Source: Conexibacteraceae bacterium (lineage in GTDB: Bacteria > Actinomycetota > Thermoleophilia > Solirubrobacterales > Solirubrobacteraceae). From it: 6,743 bases of DNA. Below, one piece after another: positions 1 through 4,917 of this stretch (position 1 is the stretch's first letter; every line of letters starts with the position of its first letter). A program made the translations under genes and the position numbers. Location of the stretch: NCBI GenBank assembly GCA_009785395.1, contig WQWK01000109.1, positions 1 to 6,743 on the forward strand, in the 5' to 3' direction. The notes below the pieces were generated by a model. The model was not told the DNA's origin and ran no database searches. It saw only the letters and a program-made list of their open reading frames with translations.

Positions 1-871
1 AGGCCATCGGCCCGAACCCGACCGAGTTCGGCCCGTTGAGGTCGAGTCCGTTCCAGCTCGCGCTGTCCCAGTTGCCCTGCCACAGCGTCGTGGTCGTGCC
101 CGCCCAGAACACGATCTCCTTCCCGTAGCTCAACGAAGCTGCGGACGGGGCGGAGCCGAGCGGCCCCATCCCGTGGCTCTTCGGGCCGGTCCAGGTGCTG
201 CCGCCGCTGGTGTAGCCCTCCCACAACGCGTTGTCGGTTCCCTTCCAGAAGACCTGGATCTGGGGGCCGGCGGAGGTCTGCTGCTCGGTGGCGGTGGGGG
301 CCGAGCCCAGCGGGCCCATGGCGCGGTAGGTCGGCCCGGTCCACTTGCCCGTCGAGGTCAGGTAGTCGGCCTGCCACAGGTTCGCGCCGGTGCCGTCGCC
401 CATCCAGAAGACGTCGATCTCGGCGACACCCGACGAGTTCGGGATCGACGCCGCGGCGGGCTGCGAGCCGAGCGGGCCCATGCCGAGCTTCGTCGGTCCG
501 ATCCACCCGCTGGGGCCGGCGGCCGCCTCCCACAGGTTGCGGTCGGTCCCCTCCCAGAAGACGTAGTCATAGCCGTGTGAGCCGATCGTCGCGGTGGGGC
601 TGGAGAGGAGGCCTCCGATCGGGGTCTGCACCGGGGGCCGCCAGACGCCCCCGGACTCCACCTTCTCGTCAAGGTATCCGTTGGAGCCCCGCCAGTACAC
701 GTCGACGTTGCCGATGCTGCGGGCGATCGCGGCGAGTGGCCGGGTCGTGCCGTAATTGGTGGCCGCCGACGCGGCGCCGGGCGCCGTCAACGCGGGCGCG
801 AGCAGCCCCGCCGCGATGAGCCCCGGCCTACACAGTCTGATCAGCTGCTGTCTGCTGCGTGGTTTGCGCAT
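1..871 (-). CDS. Secreted beta-propeller lectin-like repeat protein, C-terminus cut by window edge
   Basis: The reading frame is open from an ATG at 871 to the left edge: 290 codons, no stop. The first 36 residues look like a Sec signal peptide: basic start (MRKPRSRQQ), hydrophobic stretch around residues 18-30, and an Ala-Ser-Ala site at 34-36, so the product is probably exported. The mature part is repetitive. VYW/VFW occurs at about residues 58, 104, 154, 207 and 254, each followed by a short turn and usually LW (e.g. VFWKGTDNALWEG), and several repeats end in MGPLGSxP. This 46-53 residue tryptophan-rich blade pattern resembles PLL-type or tectonin-like beta-propeller lectins, so carbohydrate binding at the surface or outside the cell is likely, but the ligand cannot be read. 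Five blades are visible; more probably follow. A GAGGTGA element at 874-880 lies close to the ATG. The gene is divergent from the SDR at 1029. Seen: repeats and signal. Inferred: lectin function. Confidence 0.82.
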   Translation of the reverse strand, partial: MRKPRSRQQLIRLCRPGLIAAGLLAPALTAPGAASAATNYGTTRPLAAIARSIGNVDVYWRGSNGYLDEKVESGGVWRPPVQTPIGGLLSSPTATIGSHGYDYVFWEGTDRNLWEAAAGPSGWIGPTKLGMGPLGSQPAAASIPNSSGVAEIDVFWMGDGTGANLWQADYLTSTGKWTGPTYRAMGPLGSAPTATEQQTSAGPQIQVFWKGTDNALWEGYTSGGSTWTGPKSHGMGPLGSAPSAASLSYGKEIVFWAGTTTTLWQGNWDSASWNGLDLNGPNSVGFGPMA

Positions 872-966
872 TCTCACCTCGGTCGCCCCGGGTCAGCATG
901 ACACCGCGAGGACCGTCGGCCGGTGAGCTTAGGGCCTATCTCGGTAGATCTTCAGGAATTGAACGC

Positions 967-1014
967 ACATCCCTAACGCGCACGCCGGCAACATCCCTGA
1001 CGCGCCTGCGGACA
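967..1014. repeat. 24-bp tandem repeat, two imperfect copies, upstream of the SDR
   Basis: Copy one spans 967-990 and copy two 991-1014. They match at 19 of 24 positions by eye, and the first 15 bases (acatccctaacgcgc versus acatccctgacgcgc) differ at one position only. The arrays end directly before the ribosome binding or -10 region of the plus-strand gene. They could be paired operator sites for a regulator or a simple local duplication. The sequence cannot decide between these. Confidence 0.6.
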
Positions 1015-1022
1015 GGTAGGCT
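1014..1022 (+). promoter_or_regulatory. Start-deciding signals for the SDR: SD-like AGGTAGG overlapping a -10-like TAGGCT
   Basis: AGGTAGG at 1014-1020 lies 8 bases before the GTG at 1029 and is a fair Shine-Dalgarno match. TAGGCT at 1017-1022 fits the TANNNT form of an actinobacterial -10 box. It would sit exactly at -12 to -7 if transcription began at the GTG, giving a leaderless message. The two readings exclude each other for one transcript, but both support the GTG as the start. Confidence 0.45.
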
Positions 1023-1028
1023 CGAACG

Positions 1029-1799
1029 GTGGCAACCGTGCTGATCACCGGCGTCAGCCGCAGGGCCGGGATCGCAGCGGCTGTGGCCGAGCGCCTGCGT
1101 GGTGACGGCCACAGCGTCGTCACGGCAGGCTGGACCCCCTACGACACCGAGCACCACGCCGGCATCGACGCGCAGACAACGACCGACATCCAGGCTGACC
1201 TCTCGGAGTCGGCTGAGCCCGCACGCCTGATCGACGCGGCACGCCGGCTGGTCGGCCCGCTGTCGGCGCTGGTCATCGCCCACGCCCACGACTCCGGCGG
1301 CGGTCTGCTCGACGTCACGCCGGATCTGATCGACCGCCACCTCGCGATCAACGTGCGTGGGTCGCTGCTGCTGATGAGAGCGTTCGCCGAGCAAGTCCCG
1401 GAGCAGACGGTCCCCCCGGCGCGGACGCTCGAGCAACCCCCGGCGCAGACGCCCGCGCGTATCGTCATCTTCGCCAGCGGTCCGCCACAGACGGGCGCGA
1501 TCGCCTACGCCGCCAGCAAGGGCGCGCTGGAGTGGATCACCTACTCGGCCGCGACCGAGCTGGGCCCAAGGGCGATCACGGTCAACGCCATCAACCCGGG
1601 ACCGAATCAGAGCGGCTGGATGACGCCGGAGATCGAGCAGGAGGCCGCCCAACGGAATCCACTGCGCCGTGCCGGGCAGCCAACCGACGCCGCCGCGCTC
1701 GTCTCGGTCCTGCTCTCGGAGGACGCGGCCTTCATCAACGGGCAGGTGATCACCTCGGACGGCGGCCACGGGATCGCCGGTGGCTCGTGGCCTCGGTGA
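1029..1799 (+). CDS. Short-chain dehydrogenase/reductase, divergent FabG-like subgroup
   Basis: A 256-residue Rossmann-fold oxidoreductase expected to use NAD(P)H; the substrate is unknown. The glycine-rich cofactor loop is TGVSRRAGIA at residues 7-16, the subgroup form with GI in place of GxG. The catalytic set is N108 (INVR), S150 (FASG), Y160 and K164 (YAASK), followed by NPGP at 189-192 and a C-terminal GQVITSDGG, so the enzyme looks active. Two oddities: the usual NNAG after beta-4 is replaced by AHAHDS at 84-89, and residues 123-142 form a Pro/Gln-rich insert before the beta-strand leading to S150. The GTG start is chosen because MATVLITG begins beta-1 at once and AGGTAGG precedes it. 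It is a single gene, convergent with the minus-strand operon. Sequences of this look are often named 3-oxoacyl-ACP reductase, but lipid synthesis is unlikely for a lone copy here. SDR assignment is secure; role unknown. Confidence 0.9.
   Translation: MATVLITGVSRRAGIAAAVAERLRGDGHSVVTAGWTPYDTEHHAGIDAQTTTDIQADLSESAEPARLIDAARRLVGPLSALVIAHAHDSGGGLLDVTPDLIDRHLAINVRGSLLLMRAFAEQVPEQTVPPARTLEQPPAQTPARIVIFASGPPQTGAIAYAASKGALEWITYSAATELGPRAITVNAINPGPNQSGWMTPEIEQEAAQRNPLRRAGQPTDAAALVSVLLSEDAAFINGQVITSDGGHGIAGGSWPR
1413..1452 (+). repeat. In-frame 24-bp duplication in the SDR proline-rich loop
   Basis: CCCCCGGCGCGGACGC at 1413-1428 recurs as CCCCCGGCGCAGACGC at 1437-1452, 15 of 16 bases identical and offset by 24 bases, that is eight codons. 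At protein level PPART (129-133) and PPAQT (137-141) are the copies. The offset keeps the reading frame and explains much of the extra loop length between the helix around residue 118 and the strand at 143-149. Confidence 0.6.
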
Positions 1800-1808
1800 C
1801 GGCGTCGC

Positions 1809-2873
1809 TCACCTGATGATGTCCTTGCCCAGGCCGTGTGCCAGCTCCGCGAGCTCGGGCAGTGACGTCGTCAGCAGGTCACCGTGACGGCTGAGCGCAA
1901 GCGCGGCGGCCGTCACCCCGAGTTGCAGTCCCAGTTCCGGGTCGCCGCCGAGGTACCCGTGCAGGAAGCCCGCGATGAGCGCGTCGCCGGCCCCGATCCG
2001 GTCGACGACGTCGACGCTGGGCGCCGCGGCGCTGAGGATCGCGCCCTTGACATACGCCACCGCCCCTGCGGGACCGTCAGAGACGATCACAACCGGTGAC
2101 CGGAAGCGGTCGGCGAGGCCCGCGGCGATCTCAGCGGCCGTTCCGCTCAGCCCGAACACCGCGACCGCGTCGCGGCTTGCACAGGAGATGACATCTGCCG
2201 TGTCGAGCCACGGTGACAGCCAGTCGCAGAGCTCGCCCGGACTCGCAAGCTGGCTGCGGTAATTCACATCGATGCTGATCTGCCGCTGGTTCGTGCGAGC
2301 CACGGCGATCGCCTGGTCGAGCAGCGCGCGTGCGCCCTCGTGAAGCGACGCGGTGAGGCCTGTGACGTGCAGCAGGCGCGAGCGCGCGACGACGTCCCAG
2401 TCGACCTCTGTCACCTTCAGGCCGGCGAAACACGAGTGTCCGCGGTCGTAGATGACGCTGGCCGGGATCGGCGGCGCTGCGGGCTCCACGAAGTACAGCG
2501 GCACACGACCCTCGCCGCGCCAGATCATGGCGTTGGTGTCGATCCCGACACGGCGGTACTCGGCCGCCACCTTCCTCCCCAGGCCGCTGTCGGGTAGGCA
2601 GGTGACCAGCGCTGCGCGGTGCCCCAGCTGGGCGAGGAGGCCCATGACATTCCCCTCGGTGCCGCCGACGTGGACCGCAAGCCGGGGGGCCCGCTCGAGA
2701 CTTTCGCCGACGGCGCAGCTCATGCGCAGCAGGCTCTCGCCGACCGCGATCGCGTCATGTGTCGCGCTCGGCGCGCCCGACGCGCCCGACGCGCCCGACG
2801 CGCCCGACGCGCCCGACGCGCCCGACGCGCCCGACGCGCCCGACGCGCTCGAGTGTCCCGGCACGGTGTTCAT
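1809..2873 (-). CDS. PfkB-family sugar kinase, probably 2-keto-3-deoxygluconate (KDG) kinase type
   Basis: A 354-residue carbohydrate kinase of the PfkB/ribokinase fold. After an unusual leader (residues 1-39) the core starts at DAIAVGESLLRM. Substrate-side GG is at 70-71 with N75 (GGTEGNVMGLLAQLG). DVNYRSQL at 202-209 matches the DxNxR pattern common in KDG kinases. The ATP-site signature DRIGAGDALIAGFLHG is at 291-306, with D297 as the expected catalytic base. Such enzymes phosphorylate KDG or a close 2-keto-3-deoxy acid, giving KDPG for aldolase cleavage; other PfkB substrates are possible. The ATG at 2873 overlaps the CoA-transferase stop by 4 bases (ATGA), which fixes the start; the frame is open further upstream, but that stretch lies inside the CoA-transferase gene and is Arg-rich shadow. 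The leader carries (Ala-Ser-Gly)x8, absent from typical family members. Last visible gene of the operon; no aldolase follows. Family very secure, substrate moderate. Confidence 0.88.
   Translation of the reverse strand: MNTVPGHSSASGASGASGASGASGASGASGASGAPSATHDAIAVGESLLRMSCAVGESLERAPRLAVHVGGTEGNVMGLLAQLGHRAALVTCLPDSGLGRKVAAEYRRVGIDTNAMIWRGEGRVPLYFVEPAAPPIPASVIYDRGHSCFAGLKVTEVDWDVVARSRLLHVTGLTASLHEGARALLDQAIAVARTNQRQISIDVNYRSQLASPGELCDWLSPWLDTADVISCASRDAVAVFGLSGTAAEIAAGLADRFRSPVVIVSDGPAGAVAYVKGAILSAAAPSVDVVDRIGAGDALIAGFLHGYLGGDPELGLQLGVTAAALALSRHGDLLTTSLPELAELAHGLGKDIIR
2773..2848. repeat. 9-bp tandem repeat (8 perfect copies), VNTR coding for Ala-Ser-Gly
   Basis: The unit gcgcccgac is repeated eight times without a mismatch at 2773-2844. 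A further gcgc extends the period to 2848, and degenerate copies lie on both sides (gcgctcggc at 2764-2772, gcgctcgag at 2845-2853). On the coding minus strand it reads GCG TCG GGC, giving (Ala-Ser-Gly)x8 at residues 10-33 of the kinase. The unit is a multiple of three, so gain or loss of copies preserves the frame. Perfect identity between copies implies recent expansion or ongoing homogenisation by slippage. Confidence 0.95.
2870..2873 (-). promoter_or_regulatory. ATGA stop/start overlap, CoA-transferase to kinase
   Basis: On the minus strand the kinase ATG (2873-2871) shares bases with the CoA-transferase TGA (2872-2870). This is the classic four-base arrangement for coupled translation. 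No strong Shine-Dalgarno stands before it, so reinitiation by the terminating ribosome is the likely way in. It selects this kinase start over upstream options. Confidence 0.85.
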
Positions 2874-4021
2874 CGCACCCAGGGTGACGCCGTGTTGAGG
2901 ATCTCGTCGGTGTGCTGGCCCGACCGGGGAACGCCGCGGCGCAGGCGCGCAGGCGACGCCGAGAACGTGATCGGCGAGCCCGGGGTCAGGAAGTCGCCCT
3001 CGGCGTCTCCCACGGGCACGGTCCAGAACATCTGAGCGTGCTCGACCTGCGGGTCCTCCATCAGCTGCTCGTAGTTCTGAACGGTCCCGCACCAGACGTC
3101 GTGAGCAAGCAGGACCTCGATCCAATGGGCACTCGTCGCGCTCCGGAAATGCTCTGACAGACCTTCATAGATCCGGGCCCGTGAGTCGATCATCTTCTCG
3201 AGTGTGTCGAAGGCCGCCAGCCACGGCTGCCCGAGCGCCTGCGCGAGTTGCGGACACGGCGTCATCGCGATCGCGATGTGTCCGTCGGCCGTCGGGTAGA
3301 TCCCGTACGGCGCGGTCGCCCAGACGGAGCCGAGGTTCTCCTGCGGCCGTGGCGGCAGGAAACCGTGGTTGTTGTAGAACGTCAGCTCCTGCTGCTGCAT
3401 CGCCACAGCGCAGGTGAACAGGTCCACCTCAACGTGCTGTCCCTCGCCCGTCACCTCGCGGTGGCGCAGCGCGGCGAGGACCCCCACGACGATGTGCAGC
3501 GCGGTGTACTGGTCGACGATCCCAACTCCGATCGCCGTGGGCGGATCGGCCTCCGTCCCGGTGAGGAACATCACGCCGCTGAGCGCCTGGACCAGCAGAT
3601 CCTGACCCGGGCGCTTGACATAGGGTCCGCTCTGGCCGTAGCCGGATGACGACGCGTAGATGATCCGGGGATTGACCGCCCGAATCGCGTCGTATCCCAG
3701 ACCGAGCCGTGCCATCACCCCGGGCCGGAAGTTCTCGACGATGATGTCCGCCTGCCCGGCAAGCTCGAGCACGCGGTCGCGGGTCTGCTCGTCGCGCAGA
3801 TCGACGGTTGCGCTGCGCTTGTTCCGGTTGAACGCGAGAAAGGAGTCGGTCTCCGCGTGAGAGGTGCCGTTGAGGATGCCCCAATGGCGCATCCACTCGC
3901 CGCCGAGCTTCTCCAGCTTGATCACATCGGCGCCCAGGTCGCCAAGGATCTGAGTCGCCATCGGCCCCTGGACCAGCGCGGTGAAATCGAGCACGCGGAT
4001 ACCTTCCAGCGGGCCGCTCAT
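2870..4021 (-). CDS. Class III (CaiB/BaiF family) CoA-transferase
   Basis: A 383-residue protein, near the usual family length of about 380-430. It begins GPLEGIRVLDFTALVQGPMATQ and continues LGADVIKLE (29-37), NRNKRSATVDL (65-75), DIIVENFRPGVMARLGLGY (92-110) and YASSSGYGQSGP (122-133), all hallmarks of the fold. D141 in GQDLLVQALSG is the expected catalytic aspartate that forms the acyl anhydride and CoA-thioester intermediates. The family moves CoA between carboxylates (formyl-CoA:oxalate, succinyl-CoA:citramalate, carnitine, mesaconyl-CoA C1-C4 transfer); I cannot assign donor or acceptor. It sits between an SDR and a KDG-type kinase, joined to each by a 4-base overlap, so it should act in the same pathway, perhaps on a sugar-derived acid; that is inference. 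An annotation as carnitine dehydratase would be misleading. The ATG at 4021 is fixed by the overlap and by the conserved N-terminus. Confidence 0.95.
   Translation of the reverse strand: MSGPLEGIRVLDFTALVQGPMATQILGDLGADVIKLEKLGGEWMRHWGILNGTSHAETDSFLAFNRNKRSATVDLRDEQTRDRVLELAGQADIIVENFRPGVMARLGLGYDAIRAVNPRIIYASSSGYGQSGPYVKRPGQDLLVQALSGVMFLTGTEADPPTAIGVGIVDQYTALHIVVGVLAALRHREVTGEGQHVEVDLFTCAVAMQQQELTFYNNHGFLPPRPQENLGSVWATAPYGIYPTADGHIAIAMTPCPQLAQALGQPWLAAFDTLEKMIDSRARIYEGLSEHFRSATSAHWIEVLLAHDVWCGTVQNYEQLMEDPQVEHAQMFWTVPVGDAEGDFLTPGSPITFSASPARLRRGVPRSGQHTDEILNTASPWVR
4018..4021 (-). promoter_or_regulatory. ATGA stop/start overlap, SDR to CoA-transferase
   Basis: The CoA-transferase ATG (4021-4019) overlaps the upstream SDR stop TGA (4020-4018) by the ATGA arrangement. 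Together with the identical junction at 2870-2873 it places three genes in one coupled translational unit, suggesting matched production of the three enzymes. Confidence 0.85.
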
Positions 4022-4863
4022 GCGTCAGCTCCGCTGTCGATGTCGGCTCCGCTCGCGACGTCGGCTCCGCTCTCGATATCCCACGACGTGTTCCCGGCCA
4101 ACAAGCCTCCGTCGACCGGCACGGTGGCGCCGGTCATCGCACTGGCGCCACCGCTTGCCAGGAAGAGCACGACCGCGGCCACCTCCTCGGGCATGATCAG
4201 GCGCCGCATCGGGTGAGTCCGTGCAAACTCCGCCAGCGCCGCCTCAGGGTCCTCGGGGTTCGCGCGCTGCGCCGCGTCCCGCACCATCGGTGTCAGGACC
4301 GTGCCCGGCGCCACCGCGTTCACGCGGATGCGCTCATGCGCGTGGTCGAGCGCGAGCGAGCGCGTGAACGCGACGATGCCGCCCTTGGACGCCGAGTAGG
4401 CGACCGCGCCCTGGTGGCTCCAATACGCCTGCACCGACGCGACATTCACGACCGCTCCGCCACCCCGCCTGCGCAACTCCGGGATCGCGGCTCGGGCCAT
4501 CTGGTACATGCCCTTGAGGTTCGTGTTGAGCACGAAGTCCCAGTCCTCCTCGGGGAAGTCCGGAATCGCGCCGTAGCGGACAACGCCCGCGTTGCTGACG
4601 AGGACATCGAGACCGCCGAACCGCTCGGCCACGGTCTGGACCGCCCGCCCAGCGTCGGCCGCCGACGAGACCGTGCCCACGATCGAAACGGCCGAGCCGC
4701 CCTCCTGCTCGATCGCACGCGCCGTTGCGGCAAGGCCGTGCTCGTCGATGTCGAGCAGTCCCACCGACGCCCCGGCGCCTGCGAACGCGTGCCCGATCGC
4801 CGCGCCCAGTCCCATCGCTGCGCCGGTGACCAGGACGACTTTCGAGTCAAAAAGGCCCGGCAT
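4018..4863 (-). CDS. NAD-type short-chain dehydrogenase/reductase in sugar operon
   Basis: A 281-residue classical SDR. The cofactor loop is TGAAMGLG at residues 13-20, and D38 in GLLDID at the end of beta-2 favours NAD(H) over NADP(H). SNAG is at 90-93 and the catalytic tetrad is N115 (NTNLKG), S143 (VASVQ), Y156 and K160 (YSASK). APGTVLTPM at 185-193 and TGATVPVDGG at 244-253 complete the fold. All active-site residues are present. Probable role: oxidation of a sugar, sugar lactol or sugar acid hydroxyl, inferred from the neighbouring mutarotase, KDG-type kinase and sugar-binding protein; this SDR class is too broad to name a substrate. The last 22 residues (260-281) form a repetitive acidic tail outside the normal fold. 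ATG at 4863 is preferred because AGGAGAG lies 9 bases upstream and MPGLFDSKVVLVTG fits the family; the ATG at 4870 is out of frame. Unrelated in detail to the SDR at 1029. Confidence 0.93.
   Translation of the reverse strand: MPGLFDSKVVLVTGAAMGLGAAIGHAFAGAGASVGLLDIDEHGLAATARAIEQEGGSAVSIVGTVSSAADAGRAVQTVAERFGGLDVLVSNAGVVRYGAIPDFPEEDWDFVLNTNLKGMYQMARAAIPELRRRGGGAVVNVASVQAYWSHQGAVAYSASKGGIVAFTRSLALDHAHERIRVNAVAPGTVLTPMVRDAAQRANPEDPEAALAEFARTHPMRRLIMPEEVAAVVLFLASGGASAMTGATVPVDGGLLAGNTSWDIESGADVASGADIDSGADA
4024..4080 (-). repeat. 18-bp degenerate tandem repeat coding the SDR C-terminal tail (DxxSGA)x3
   Basis: Reading the minus strand from 4080, three 18-base units (4080-4063, 4062-4045, 4044-4027) code DIESGA, DVASGA and DIDSGA, then a truncated DA before the stop. 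Adjacent units differ at three and four positions. Each carries an AGC GGA GCC/T core. The array lies beyond the normal SDR fold and ends just before the CoA-transferase start. Confidence 0.8.
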
Positions 4864-4917
4864 TGCGCATCACTCTCCTGGTCATCTCGTCCCGTTAAGC
4901 CTGTTTATCCGACATTA
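4864..4917 (-). promoter_or_regulatory. 54-base gap in the operon with an AT-rich direct repeat
   Basis: This is the only real gap inside the operon. Next to the ribosome binding site it holds an AT-rich patch at about 4896-4919, conspicuous against the GC-rich surroundings. TTATC occurs twice on the plus strand (4905-4909 and 4915-4919), one helical turn apart, the second copy overlapping the epimerase stop. It could be an internal promoter, an operator, or just an unstructured leader that keeps the ribosome site open. No clear -35/-10 pair is visible. Confidence 0.35.
4873..4879 (-). promoter_or_regulatory. Ribosome binding site of operon SDR
   Basis: The minus strand reads AGGAGAG, 9 bases before the ATG at 4863. 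It is the best Shine-Dalgarno match in the operon, in contrast to the coupled downstream genes, which lack one. This suggests the SDR is an independent translation entry point for the SDR, CoA-transferase and kinase block. Confidence 0.75.

Larger units (their letters stand above)
872..1028. promoter_or_regulatory. Divergent intergenic region between lectin-like gene and SDR
   Basis: This 157-base gap separates two divergently transcribed genes and must hold promoters for both. It contains a less GC-rich patch around 930-965, the imperfect palindrome TAGGGCCTA at about 930-938, and a 24-bp tandem repeat at 967-1014. I see no convincing paired -35/-10 boxes for the minus-strand gene. For the plus-strand gene a TAGGCT hexamer at 1017-1022 fits a -10 element. 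The regulatory role is inferred from position. Confidence 0.55.

Noticed and set aside
173..580. Plus-strand open frame antisense to the lectin-like gene
   Set aside because: Its apparent repetition is only the shadow of the blade repeats on the other strand; no sensible protein family and no ribosome binding site.
1795..1813. Rho-independent terminator between the convergent genes
   Set aside because: The stem is only five base pairs with a nine-base loop and there is no T-run on either strand.
2764..2853. CRISPR array
   Set aside because: The 9-bp units are directly adjacent with no spacers and are in frame within the kinase gene.
2452..2898. Plus-strand open frames across the 9-bp repeat, reading (Ala-Pro-Asp) or (Arg-Arg-Ala) units
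   Set aside because: The repeat reads open in every frame because its unit has no stop in any phase; the minus-strand kinase frame has the conserved domain.
2874..3125. Upstream extension of the kinase frame beyond 2873
   Set aside because: It lies inside the CoA-transferase gene, is Arg/Pro-rich without family similarity, and the ATGA overlap gives a better start.
4847..4870. Seven-codon upstream open frame (MRNAGPF) overlapping the operon SDR start
   Set aside because: Its ATG is too close to AGGAGAG, while the SDR ATG at 4863 is well spaced; probably chance.
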